This document shows positions 8,883-16,690 of a stretch of 64,000 bases of DNA, in pieces. The DNA comes from an uncultured beta proteobacterium (GTDB lineage Bacteria > Pseudomonadota > Gammaproteobacteria > Burkholderiales > Burkholderiaceae_E): the NCBI GenBank assembly GCA_903934295.1, contig CAIZNI010000071.1, positions 124,001 through 188,000 on the forward strand, in the 5' to 3' direction. Within the stretch, counting starts at the first letter, position 1. Each line of letters starts with the position of its first letter. The translations under genes and the position numbers were made by a program. Under the pieces are notes generated by a model. That model was not told the DNA's origin and did no database searches. It saw nothing but the letters and a program-made list of their open reading frames with translations.

Positions 8883-9773
8883 GTCGCGCATCCAGCGCGA
8901 ACGCCGCCACTGCTCGACCGCCGCGCGCCAGAAGCCGCTCACCGTGGTGGCTTGCGTGGCCCGCAGTCCGAGGTGCACCAGCGCCTGATCGAGCGCCTCG
9001 ATCGCCCGATCCGCCTGGCGGCCATCGAGCGCCGGCGCGCCCGTCTGCTTCGACAGTTTTTCGCCTCGGGCGTCCACCACCAGCGGCAGGTGCAGGTAGT
9101 GCGGCCGGGCCAGGCCCAGGCACTGCTGCAGATGGATTTGTCGCGCGGTCGACTCGAAGAGATCTTCCCCGCGCACGATCTGGGTGACGCCCTGCCAATC
9201 GTCATCGACGACCACTGCCAGCTGATAGGCCCACAGGCCGTCGGCGCGGCGCAGCACGAAGTCGCCCACACGCGTGGCCAGTTCGACACGGATCGGCCCG
9301 TTGCGCGCCCGGTCGTGCCAGTCGATCACCTGCTCATCGACCCGTATCCGCCAGGCCCGGGCCGACCGGTCGGTTCGCGACCCGTGGCGACAGGTGCCGG
9401 GATAGACCCGCTCCTGATGGCGCAGGCGGGCCGCGTCCGGCGGCTGCAGCGAATCGGCGATCTCGCGGCGGGTGCAGGTGCAGGGGTAGACCAGACCCTG
9501 CGCCTGCAGGCGCTCGAAGGCCGCCTGGTAGGCCGCCAGCCGGGTGCTTTGCAGCACGATGTCGCCGTCGGGCTCGAAGCCGAAGGCGCGCAGCGTTTCG
9601 ATGATCGATCGGGTCGCCCCGGGGACCTCGCGGGGCGGGTCGATGTCCTCGATCCGCAGCAGCCAGCGTCCGTCGTGCGCCCGCGCGTCCAGGTAACTGG
9701 CCAGCGCGGCCACCAGCGAGCCGCTGTGCAGCGGGCCGGTGGGCGAGGGCGCGAATCGGCCGATGTGGCTCAT
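8877..9773 (-). CDS. gluQ: Glutamyl-Q tRNA(Asp) synthetase
   Basis: 298 residues, the length of GluQ/YadB, which charges the queuosine base of tRNA-Asp with glutamate and lacks the anticodon-binding half of GltX. Motifs: [24 protein letters not shown] (HIGH region), GEKLSKQTG (KMSKS region), and zinc-ligand segments [10 protein letters not shown] and YPGTC. The ATG at 9773 overlaps the TGA of the upstream LysR gene (ATGA), so the regulator and this tRNA-modifying enzyme are probably co-translated. A longer reading to 9845 would extend into the LysR gene and is not preferred. Confidence 0.92.
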   Translation of the reverse strand: MSHIGRFAPSPTGPLHSGSLVAALASYLDARAHDGRWLLRIEDIDPPREVPGATRSIIETLRAFGFEPDGDIVLQSTRLAAYQAAFERLQAQGLVYPCTCTRREIADSLQPPDAARLRHQERVYPGTCRHGSRTDRSARAWRIRVDEQVIDWHDRARNGPIRVELATRVGDFVLRRADGLWAYQLAVVVDDDWQGVTQIVRGEDLFESTARQIHLQQCLGLARPHYLHLPLVVDARGEKLSKQTGAPALDGRQADRAIEALDQALVHLGLRATQATTVSGFWRAAVEQWRRSRWMRDA

Positions 9774-10708
9774 GGACGGGTTTTCGCGGGTGGGCCGGCC
9801 AGCAGCCCTTTGCGCACCCGCGGCAGGTCGAGCTGGGCCAGCCACCAGGCCTGCGCCTTGCCGCGGGAGGCGCGCCGCCAGGCGTAGTGCAGTGCTTCGG
9901 GCGGCTCGCGGCGCGTGGTCTGACGCTCGACGAGTTCGCCGCTGGCCAGGTAGGGCCGGGCAAACGGCTCGGGCAGATAGCCCGCGCCCAGCCCGCTCAC
10001 CTGCATCGCGATCTTTTGTTCGAGCGTGGCCACGGTGAGTGTGTCCTGCCCCGAGATCAGCCCCGCCGAGCGGGGCGGCAGCTCGCGGGCGCTGTTGGCC
10101 ACCGCGATGGCGCGGTGCTGCACCAGCGTGTCGGCCTGCAGCGGCTCGGGCAGGCGCGCCAGCGGGTGGTGCGGCGCCAGGCAGTAGACGAAGCGCATCT
10201 CGCCCAGCGGGCGCGTGCTGTGCAGCCCGGAGGCCGCTGCTGCGGCCGTGGTGGCGCCGCCGGCGCCGATCGCCAGGTCGGCGCGGCCGGCCAGCAGTGC
10301 GTCCCAGCCGCCGTCGAGGACCTCGTAGGAAAAGCGCAGCCGGGTCGGCGCGCCGACCCGGTAGAAGCGCTCGATCAGCGGGCGAATCCGGTCGAAGTCG
10401 ATCATGGCGTCGAGCGCGATCCGGAAGTCGACCTCCCAGCCGCTGGCCACTTCCCTGACCCGGCAGGCGATGTCGTCGGCGGCGCGCAGCAGCAGTCGCC
10501 CCTGCTCGAGCAGCTCGGTGCCGGCGGGGGTGAGCTGCGCCCGGCGCCCGCGCCGGTCGAAGAGCAGGACATCGAGGTCTTCCTCGAGCTTTCGCACGGT
10601 GTAGGTGAGCGCCGAGGGGACCTTGCCCAGCTCGGCGGCAGCCGCCGCGAAGCTGCCCCGACGGGCGATGGTGTCCAGTACCGCGAGCGCATCCAGCGTG
10701 AGACTCAT
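9770..10708 (-). CDS. LysR-family transcriptional regulator
   Basis: 312 residues, full LysR length. Residues about 1-60 form the winged helix-turn-helix ([41 protein letters not shown]), followed by a periplasmic-binding-like effector domain. It is divergent from the pirin/WrbA pair, the classic arrangement for a LysR activator and its target, so a quinone or redox signal is plausible. An interrupted dyad sits directly before its ATG, which points to autoregulation. The start at 10708 is chosen because the conserved N-terminus begins there; the open frame continues to 10801 without family similarity. Confidence 0.88.
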   Translation of the reverse strand: MSLTLDALAVLDTIARRGSFAAAAAELGKVPSALTYTVRKLEEDLDVLLFDRRGRRAQLTPAGTELLEQGRLLLRAADDIACRVREVASGWEVDFRIALDAMIDFDRIRPLIERFYRVGAPTRLRFSYEVLDGGWDALLAGRADLAIGAGGATTAAAAASGLHSTRPLGEMRFVYCLAPHHPLARLPEPLQADTLVQHRAIAVANSARELPPRSAGLISGQDTLTVATLEQKIAMQVSGLGAGYLPEPFARPYLASGELVERQTTRREPPEALHYAWRRASRGKAQAWWLAQLDLPRVRKGLLAGPPAKTRP

Positions 10709-10709
10709 G

Positions 10710-10724
10710 TTCAGAAAATTTGAA
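10710..10724. promoter_or_regulatory. Candidate LysR operator
   Basis: TTCAGAAAATTTGAA is an interrupted dyad (TTCA-N7-TGAA) containing a T-N11-A LysR-box spacing. It abuts the LysR start codon in the 119-bp region shared with the divergent pirin gene. The AT-rich core stands out in a 70% GC genome. The role is inferred from position and symmetry only. Confidence 0.5.
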
Positions 10725-10827
10725 TGCAACAGACGAATCCTAGCGCACCGTTCGACGATCCGGATCAATAGAATCACGGTCTCGGGTGCTGATTCAGGCA
10801 TCGTTACCCCTTCTTTCAGGAGCAGAC

Positions 10828-11526
10828 ATGGTCGAGATCCGACCCGCTGCCGGACGCGGTCATGCCGACCACGGATGGCTCAATTCATTTCACAGTTTTT
10901 CATTCGGCAGCTATCACGATGCCACCCGAATGGGGTTCGGCCCGCTGCGGGTGATCAACGACGACCGGATCGCGCCGGGCAGCGGCTTCGGCACGCATGG
11001 CCACCGCGACATGGAGATCATCAGTTATGTGCTCGAGGGCGCGCTCGCGCACCAGGACAGCATGGGCAACGGATCGGTGATCCGGCCGGGTGATGTCCAG
11101 CGCATGAGCGCCGGGCGCGGCGTGATGCACTCGGAGTTCAACCACGACAAGGCCGGACAGACGCACTTCCTGCAGATCTGGATCGAGCCGTCCGAGCGCG
11201 GCATCGATCCGGGCTATGAGGAGCGGCATTTCGACGCCGCGGCGCGGCGCGGCCGGCTGGCGCTGATCGCCTCGCCCGATGGTGCGCAGGCGTCGGTCCG
11301 CCTGCACCAGGATGCGCGGCTGTTCGCGGGTCTGTTCGATGACGACGAGTCGGCCGAACTGGTGATCGCCCCCGGGCGCCGCCTGTATGTCCACGTCTGC
11401 CGTGGTTCGCTGAGGGTTGATGGCCAGCGGCTGGCTACCGGCGACGCGGCCGCCATCACCGACCAGACCCGGATCGCGCTGTCGGCGGGTCACCAGGCCG
11501 AGGTGCTGGTGTTCGACCTTCCCTGA
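10828..11526 (+). CDS. Pirin-family bicupin
   Basis: 232 residues, typical of pirins (YhhW type), iron-containing cupins, some with quercetinase activity. The N-terminal cupin shows HSFSFGSYHD, GFGTHGHRDMEIISYVLEG and RMSAGRGVMHSEFNH, carrying the metal-binding His-x-His and later His/Glu positions. The ATG at 10828 follows an AGGAG site. It is the first gene of a unit with the WrbA-like flavodoxin 43 bp downstream, divergent from a LysR gene; the set suggests a response to quinones or electrophiles. The true substrate is unknown. Confidence 0.9.
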   Translation: MVEIRPAAGRGHADHGWLNSFHSFSFGSYHDATRMGFGPLRVINDDRIAPGSGFGTHGHRDMEIISYVLEGALAHQDSMGNGSVIRPGDVQRMSAGRGVMHSEFNHDKAGQTHFLQIWIEPSERGIDPGYEERHFDAAARRGRLALIASPDGAQASVRLHQDARLFAGLFDDDESAELVIAPGRRLYVHVCRGSLRVDGQRLATGDAAAITDQTRIALSAGHQAEVLVFDLP

Positions 11527-11569
11527 TGTCCCGATCCTTCCCCCGCCTTTCCCCATCAGGAGTTCTCTC

Positions 11570-12130
11570 ATGACACACGTCGTCGTTGCCTATCACTCGG
11601 GCTACGGTCATACCCTCAAACTGGCCGAGGCGGTCACCGCCGGCGCGGCCGCGGTCAGCGGCGCCACCGCCCGGCTGCTCGATGTGGCCGCGATCGACGA
11701 GGGCGGCTGGGCTGCCCTGGCGAGCGCCGATGCGATCGTCTTCGGCGCGCCGACTTACATGGGCGGGCCGTCGGCGCCGTTCAAGGTGTTCGCCGACGCC
11801 AGCGCCAAGGTCTGGTTCACCCAGGGCTGGAAGGACAAGGTCGCCGGCGGCTTCACCTGCTCGCTGAACCTGTCGGGCGACAAGTTCTCGACCCTGATGT
11901 ATTTCGCGACCTTCGCGATGCAGCACGGCATGGTCTGGGTGGGCACCGGGACCCATGCGTCGGCCAGGCCGGGCGATCCGAACGGCGTCAACCGGCTGGG
12001 CGGCTTTCTGGGCGTGATGGCGCAGGCCGACAACGTGCCGCCGGAGCAGAGCCCGCCGGCGGGCGATGTCGAGTCAGCCCGCGGGTACGGCCGGCGGATC
12101 GCGGAGAAGGCGCTGCTGCTGCGCCGCTGA
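11570..12130 (+). CDS. WrbA-like NAD(P)H:quinone oxidoreductase / flavodoxin-fold protein
   Basis: 186 residues with a flavodoxin fold. VVAYHSGYGHTLKLAEAV is the FMN phosphate loop; IVFGAPTYMGGPSAPFKVFAD is the second FMN loop typical of WrbA; TGTHASARPGD lies at the third. The family carries out two-electron reduction of quinones. It is slightly shorter than E. coli WrbA (198). The ATG follows a CAGGAGTT site. Probably co-transcribed with pirin under the divergent LysR regulator. Confidence 0.85.
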   Translation: MTHVVVAYHSGYGHTLKLAEAVTAGAAAVSGATARLLDVAAIDEGGWAALASADAIVFGAPTYMGGPSAPFKVFADASAKVWFTQGWKDKVAGGFTCSLNLSGDKFSTLMYFATFAMQHGMVWVGTGTHASARPGDPNGVNRLGGFLGVMAQADNVPPEQSPPAGDVESARGYGRRIAEKALLLRR

Positions 12131-12137
12131 GCGGCGC
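12121..12137 (+). terminator. Hairpin at the end of the pirin/WrbA unit
   Basis: GCGCCG and CGGCGC pair around a 5-base loop that contains the stop codon of the WrbA-like gene. No T-run follows. It lies between two convergent genes, which supports a termination role. Confidence 0.4.
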
Positions 12138-12145
12138 TCCCCCGC

Positions 12146-12949
12146 TCAGCCCTCGCCCAGCAGGCGCCTGGCCAGTTCCTCGAAGCCGGCCCCGTGCGCC
12201 AGCCGGGTGATCCAGGCCGGCGCCACCGGCAGACGGGCCAGCGCGGGCGCGATGTTGGCCACGCCCACGCTCAGTGGAAAGGCTTCGAACATCGACGCGT
12301 CGTTGGGTGCGTCGCCCACGAAGAGCCACTCTTCGCGGGCCTGGGCGGCGTCGATGCCCCAGACCTCGGCCAGGCAGCGCAGCGCCATCGGCGCCTTGTC
12401 GAAGTGGCCGGACCAGGCGTTGATGTGGACGCTGCTGGCGCGCGCGCGGTAGCCGGCCTGGTGGAAGCGTGCGATCGCCTGCGCGACCGCGTCCGGCGCC
12501 ACCGGCGCGACTTCCTCGCACCAGTCGATGGCCACATCGACCTGTCGATAGACGTTGTCGCTGGCGGGCGCCAAGCCCGGCGTCTCGTCCATGATCCGGT
12601 GCGCCAGCGCGAGCACGCCGGCGCGCTCGCGCGCCACTTCCTGCGGCGCGGCGTGCATCACCTGGCGCAGGCGCCCGCTGACCGGCTCGCGCGCCAGGTA
12701 CAGGCCGCCGCTTTCGGCGACCACCGCATCGACCGGCCAGGTCTTCAGGATCATGTGCGCCCAGCCGGCCGACCGGCCGGTGACCGGCACGATCTTCAGG
12801 CCAGCTTCGTGCAGCCGTTCCAGCGCCCGATAGGCCGAGGCATGCAGCCGGCCTTCGGTGGTCAGCGTGTCGTCGATGTCGGTCAGCAGGCCGGTCAGGC
12901 GCACGGCCGGCATCTCGGCCAGCGGACGCGGGCGCGTCAGGCCGGTCAT
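12146..12949 (-). CDS. HAD-superfamily phosphatase, subfamily IIB (sucrose-/mannosyl-phosphate phosphatase-like)
   Basis: 267 residues. HAD motif I is LLTDIDDTLTTEG with the nucleophile and acid Asp pair, motif II is VPVTGRSAGW, and motif IV is FVGDAPNDASMFEAF. The large C2-type cap between motifs places it with IIB phosphatases acting on sugar phosphates. It is the last gene of the minus-strand run MBOAT, SGNH, EamA, HAD. Its start codon lies in the first unit of a 29-bp tandem repeat that multiplies the start-stop junction, so its initiation region is unusual. Confidence 0.82.
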   Translation of the reverse strand: MTGLTRPRPLAEMPAVRLTGLLTDIDDTLTTEGRLHASAYRALERLHEAGLKIVPVTGRSAGWAHMILKTWPVDAVVAESGGLYLAREPVSGRLRQVMHAAPQEVARERAGVLALAHRIMDETPGLAPASDNVYRQVDVAIDWCEEVAPVAPDAVAQAIARFHQAGYRARASSVHINAWSGHFDKAPMALRCLAEVWGIDAAQAREEWLFVGDAPNDASMFEAFPLSVGVANIAPALARLPVAPAWITRLAHGAGFEELARRLLGEG

Positions 12950-13018
12950 GGCGCCACCGTGCGCGTCGGGCCGGTCATGGCGCTACCGTGCGCGTCAGGC
13001 CGGTCATGGCGCCACCGC
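12932..13018. repeat. 29-bp tandem repeat x3 over the EamA stop / HAD start junction
   Basis: Three near-identical 29-bp units lie at 12932-12960, 12961-12989 and 12990-13018. On the minus strand each holds an ATGA. Because 29 is not a multiple of three, each ATG opens a different frame: the first overlaps the EamA stop and encodes 10 residues (MTGLTRTVAP), the second encodes MTGPTRTVAP, and each ends in the TGA that overlaps the next ATG; the third opens the HAD gene. The result is a relay of two minimal ORFs between two genes. Confidence 0.9.
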
Positions 13019-13882
13019 GCGCGCCGGCGAGCCGCGGCTCAGCCAGGCATTGAAGGCCAGCGCGGCCAGCACCAGGAGACCGCCCTGAACAGTGGCCGGC
13101 GCCATTGCCTCGCCGGCCCCCAGCCAGGCCCAGATCGGCCCCAGCACCATCTCGAGCAGTCCGATCAGCGCGATCTCGTGCGGTGCCAGATGCCGCGCCG
13201 CGCGCACCATCAGCAGGCAGGGGATCGCCAGCTGCGTGACGCCCAGCAGGGCCAGGATGGCCAGGTCGCCCGGCGTGGCCGACAGCGGCCAGGCCACCGG
13301 CAGGCTGACCACGCAGGAGATCACCGCGCCGGTCAGCACCGCCGGCGCCAGATCGGCTTGCGCGTGCATTTTCTTCAGCACCACCAGATTGATCGCCGCG
13401 GCGATCGGCACGCCCAGCGCGATCAGCATCCCCAGCAGGCCCTGCGTCGACACGCCGGCATGCACCATCCAGACGATGCCGATCAGCGCGGCCGCGATCG
13501 ACACCCAGGTGCCCGCGCGCACGCGCTCGCCCAGCACCGCCCAGGCCAGCAGCGCGGTGAGCAGCGGCGACAGTCCGACCACCAGCATGGTGTTGGCGGT
13601 GCTGGTGCGGGTCAGCGCGACCATGAAGCAGGTGAACATCACCGACCACATCACGCCGGAGATCAGGCCCGGCAGGCCCATCCGGCGCACCACCTGCCAG
13701 GCGTTGCCGCGACCCTGGAAGGCGATGGCGACCAGCACCGCCAGCAGGCAAAAGAAGCTGCGCCAGAAGGTCACCTCGAAGCTTTCGGCCCGGGTGAGCA
13801 GGCGGGTGAAGACGCCGGCGGTGCTCCAGAGCAGCGCGCAGACCATCAGCAGCAGCACCGCGCGGCGGTGGTCGGTGATCAT
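13004..13882 (-). CDS. EamA/DMT-family transporter
   Basis: 292 residues, almost wholly hydrophobic with about ten predicted membrane helices in two EamA repeats, the hallmark of drug/metabolite transporters such as RhaT-like and YdcZ-like exporters. The opening LLMVCALLWSTAGVFTRLL and the repeat-two segment LIGLLEMVLGPIWAWLG are typical EamA helices. The ATG at 13882 overlaps the stop of the SGNH gene upstream (ATGA). Substrate cannot be inferred; the neighbouring acyltransferase and phosphatase hint at cell-surface or sugar metabolism. Confidence 0.85.
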   Translation of the reverse strand: MITDHRRAVLLLMVCALLWSTAGVFTRLLTRAESFEVTFWRSFFCLLAVLVAIAFQGRGNAWQVVRRMGLPGLISGVMWSVMFTCFMVALTRTSTANTMLVVGLSPLLTALLAWAVLGERVRAGTWVSIAAALIGIVWMVHAGVSTQGLLGMLIALGVPIAAAINLVVLKKMHAQADLAPAVLTGAVISCVVSLPVAWPLSATPGDLAILALLGVTQLAIPCLLMVRAARHLAPHEIALIGLLEMVLGPIWAWLGAGEAMAPATVQGGLLVLAALAFNAWLSRGSPARAVAP

Positions 13883-14931
13883 CGGGCCTGCTCCGGTGCG
13901 CGGGCCTGCTCCGGTGCGCGGGCCAGACCGGTTCGGACAGCCGGCTGCACGACGCCGGCGGCGCGCAGCGCGAGGACTTCGCGGGCGATGGCTTTGGCCA
14001 TCACCTGGTGGGCGGGTGGATGCATGTGCACATGGTCCCTGAAAAAGAGGGCAGGGTCGGGATTAACACCGAAAGCGCGGGCGGGATCGAACCAGACGAC
14101 CCGGTTGCCCAGGGCCGGTTCGAGGATCGTTCGCAGCCCCTGGTCGTCGAAGTCGACCGGCGTGTGCGTCGGCTCGATCTGCACCCGTGGCACCAGCAGC
14201 ACCGGCACGTCGCGCGCTGCCGCCATCGCCAGCGTGCGGGCGGTGACGGCCTCGAACTGGCGCCGCCAGGCGCGCACGCGCGCCGGGTCCTGGCCGGCCA
14301 GCGCCTCGACGTCGCCGTCGTTGACCGCCGCCTGCCGGCGCACCTCGTCGGGCAGCCATTTGGTGAACAGCATCTCGTGCTTGAACTCATAGAACCGGCG
14401 CACCAGCCATGATTTCATCGGCCAGTGGCGCGGATGCCAGTCCTGGAATTCACGAGCCCGGGCGAGGTCGCGTTCATCTTCGAATTCGTTGGACATCCCG
14501 ACCTGCAGGATCAGCAGGTCGGGCGACCAGTTCAGCGCCTGCTCGACCAGCAGCCGCTTGCGCTCGGCACCGTAGCCGGCGATCGACAGGCTGATCGCTT
14601 CGGTGGCCACGCCCTGGGCGCGCAGTTGCTGGCCGACCAGCCACGGCCACGACTGTTCCAGGCTTGCGCCGCGCGGGATCGAGTCGCCCACCGTGATGAT
14701 GCGCAGGCCCTGCGGCGGGTGCGCGGCCGGGAATTTCTGCGGCCAGAACTTGCGCGCGCCGGTCCGCGCCAGCGTCACCTCGCCGTTGGCTTCGACGATT
14801 CCGCCGCGCGGGTGATATCCGTACTCGAAGCGGCCTTCGAAGAAGTCGGTCATGCCCAGGCGCAGCGCGAGTTCGATCCCGGCCAGTCCGAGAAGAACGA
14901 CCAGGAAGGATCGGGTGACGAGTCGGCGCAT
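13879..14931 (-). CDS. Membrane-anchored SGNH/GDSL hydrolase partner of an MBOAT acyltransferase
   Basis: 350 residues. A single N-terminal membrane segment (FLVVLLGLAGIELAL) should place the domain in the periplasm. SGNH blocks: ITVGDSIPRGAS (block I with the Ser), the Gly in the SIAGYG region (II), VGMSNEFED (III with Asn) and FFRDHVHMHPPAH (V with Asp and His). Lying 13 bp downstream of an AlgI-like MBOAT gene, it most likely works with it in O-acetylating a glycan, as AlgJ/AlgX do for alginate. The gene ends with an in-frame 18-bp duplication. Confidence 0.82.
   Translation of the reverse strand: MRRLVTRSFLVVLLGLAGIELALRLGMTDFFEGRFEYGYHPRGGIVEANGEVTLARTGARKFWPQKFPAAHPPQGLRIITVGDSIPRGASLEQSWPWLVGQQLRAQGVATEAISLSIAGYGAERKRLLVEQALNWSPDLLILQVGMSNEFEDERDLARAREFQDWHPRHWPMKSWLVRRFYEFKHEMLFTKWLPDEVRRQAAVNDGDVEALAGQDPARVRAWRRQFEAVTARTLAMAAARDVPVLLVPRVQIEPTHTPVDFDDQGLRTILEPALGNRVVWFDPARAFGVNPDPALFFRDHVHMHPPAHQVMAKAIAREVLALRAAGVVQPAVRTGLARAPEQARAPEQAR
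13883..13918. repeat. 18-bp in-frame tandem duplication at the end of the SGNH gene
   Basis: Two identical 18-bp units (13883-13900 and 13901-13918) sit immediately before the stop codon of the SGNH gene and duplicate the peptide RAPEQA at its C-terminus. The reading frame is kept. Confidence 0.9.
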
Positions 14932-14944
14932 CGGCAGTCGGGGG

Positions 14945-16543
14945 CTAGAACTGGAAATAGAGGAACTCCTGCTCGATCAGCGCCGACGACGCGAGCAGCA
15001 GCACGAGGATCATCCAGGCCAGCGAGCGCTGCGGCCAGCCACGATGGGCCATCGGCGCATCGGCCGCGGCCGCGGGGTCCCGGGCGGCGCGCGCACCGCC
15101 CATCATCGACTCCAGCAGCGCCAGCGGCACGACATGCAGCGCCACCCAGGCGGCCGGCCCCTGCCAGTCGTTGGCCGGCGTCCCGGCGAGCGACGCGAGC
15201 GCGTGGCCGATGAAGGCGGCGTCGGGGGCCCGGAAGATCAGCCAGCCCACCAGCGTGAACAGGAACATCAGCGCGATCGCCGGCACCCGCGGCCAGCCGC
15301 CCGCGCGCTCGAGCCGGCCCAGCGCCGGCACCGACCGGTACAGGATCAGCAGCGCCGCATGCCAGGCGCCCCAGAGCACGAAGGTCCAGGCCGCGCCATG
15401 CCACAGGCCGGCCAGCAGCATCGAGACCGTCAGGTTGCGCACCGTGCGCGCCGCGCCGCCGCGGTTGCCGCCCAGCGGGATGTAGAGGTAGTCGCGGATC
15501 CAGGTCGACAGCGAAATGTGCCAGCGCTGCCAGAAGTCGGAGGGTCCGCTGGCCAGGTACGGCAGGCGGAAGTTCTCCGACAGCCGGATCCCCAGCAGGC
15601 GCGCCGAGCCGCGCGCGATGTCGGTGTAGCCCGAGAAATCGCCGTAGATCTGGAAGGCGAAGGCCACGCAGGCCACCACCACCCAGCCGGGGCTGGCATG
15701 GCCGTCGCCCTTGAAGAAATGGTCGGCGACCAGCGCGCAGTTGTTGGCCACGAAGACCTTCTTGAACAAGCCGGTCAGGATCAGCGCGATGCCCTGCCAC
15801 AGGAAGGCCGGGTCGAAGCGGGTCGGGCGGGCCAGTTGCGGCAGCAGTTGCGAGGCGCGCTCGATCGGACCGGCCACCAGCTGCGGAAAGAAGGCGATGA
15901 AGGCGGCGAACAGCAGCGGGTCGCGGCAGGCGGCGACCCGGCCGCGGTGCACATCGACCGCGTAGGCGATCGACTGGAAGGTATAGAACGACACGCCGAC
16001 CGGCAGCAGGATCTCCAGGACGGTGAAGTCGCCTCCGAGCCCGGCGGCGGTCAGCAGCGCGCGGGCCGACTCGACGAAGAAGCCGAAATACTTGAAAAAG
16101 AACAGGATCGCCAGGTTGTAGCCGATCTGCAGCAGCAGGAAGGCCCGGGCCCGGTGTGCCGCCGGCAGGCGCCAAAGCGCGGTGTACAGCGCGGCGAAGC
16201 CGATCGCCGCGGCCACCGCCAGCGCGAGGAACATCGGCGGCACCGGCGCAATCCCGGCCATCGGGCCGATCGCCAGCGCGACCAGGAAGAACCAGGCGAC
16301 CGGCAGCGCGCACAGTCCGGCCAGCGTGGCCAGCGGCTTGCGTTCGCCCTCGATGGCCTGTGCGCAGAGAAAGTCCATCGCGGTGCTGGCCGCGATCAGC
16401 GACAGAAAGCGCAGGTCCCAGACGCCGTAGAACAGGTAGGACGCCGCCAGCAGCAGCACCAGCCGCCCGCGCGGCGGCAGACGCCAGAACAGCAGCGTCA
16501 CGATGCACAGAAAGAAAGGGTAGTACCAGGCGGTGAACGACAA
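14945..16543 (-). CDS. MBOAT-family O-acyltransferase (AlgI-like)
   Basis: 532 residues with many membrane helices. ILLPVGVSFYTFQSIAYAVDV, FFPQLVAGPIERA, FAFQIYGDFSGYTDIARG, FWQRWHISLSTWIRDYLYIPLG and the active-site stretch LLAGLWHGAAWTFVLWG with the catalytic His are all AlgI/PatA signatures. It would pass an acyl group across the inner membrane for attachment to a glycan. The start appears to be a TTG at 16543 with a poor ribosome-binding site; no ATG fits. The glycan acceptor is not evident: no alginate or cellulose genes are in the window, though lipopolysaccharide genes are close by. Confidence 0.88.
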   Translation of the reverse strand: MSFTAWYYPFFLCIVTLLFWRLPPRGRLVLLLAASYLFYGVWDLRFLSLIAASTAMDFLCAQAIEGERKPLATLAGLCALPVAWFFLVALAIGPMAGIAPVPPMFLALAVAAAIGFAALYTALWRLPAAHRARAFLLLQIGYNLAILFFFKYFGFFVESARALLTAAGLGGDFTVLEILLPVGVSFYTFQSIAYAVDVHRGRVAACRDPLLFAAFIAFFPQLVAGPIERASQLLPQLARPTRFDPAFLWQGIALILTGLFKKVFVANNCALVADHFFKGDGHASPGWVVVACVAFAFQIYGDFSGYTDIARGSARLLGIRLSENFRLPYLASGPSDFWQRWHISLSTWIRDYLYIPLGGNRGGAARTVRNLTVSMLLAGLWHGAAWTFVLWGAWHAALLILYRSVPALGRLERAGGWPRVPAIALMFLFTLVGWLIFRAPDAAFIGHALASLAGTPANDWQGPAAWVALHVVPLALLESMMGGARAARDPAAAADAPMAHRGWPQRSLAWMILVLLLASSALIEQEFLYFQF

Positions 16544-16568
16544 ATCGGGCGGAAGGCTCGCCGGACGG

Positions 16569-16601
16569 GTGTGTCAGGCCCGAGTTTCAGGTCTGATACA
16601 C
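16569..16601. promoter_or_regulatory. Inverted repeat between the MBOAT and dnaE genes
   Basis: GTGTGTCAG and CTGATACAC form a 9-bp dyad with one mismatch and a 15-base spacer in the 147-bp divergent region. It could be an operator for either gene. No known regulator is recognised. Confidence 0.35.
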
Positions 16602-16678
16602 GCCGGCCGCGGACGCGGGTCTCGGATGGAAAGCGCCGATTGTACGATCAGCCGCCGGACCGCCGCCGCGCGCAACGG

Positions 16679-16684
16679 TAGAAT
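16679..16684 (+). promoter_or_regulatory. Candidate -10 box of a leaderless dnaE transcript
   Basis: TAGAAT ends six bases before the dnaE ATG. If it is the -10 hexamer, transcription would begin at or next to the start codon. No good -35 and no ribosome-binding site are seen. Confidence 0.35.
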
Positions 16685-16690
16685 CGGGCC

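Noticed and set aside
12194-14392. 732-codon open frame on the plus strand
   Set aside because: Spans three well-supported minus-strand genes and the 29-bp repeats; no family features.
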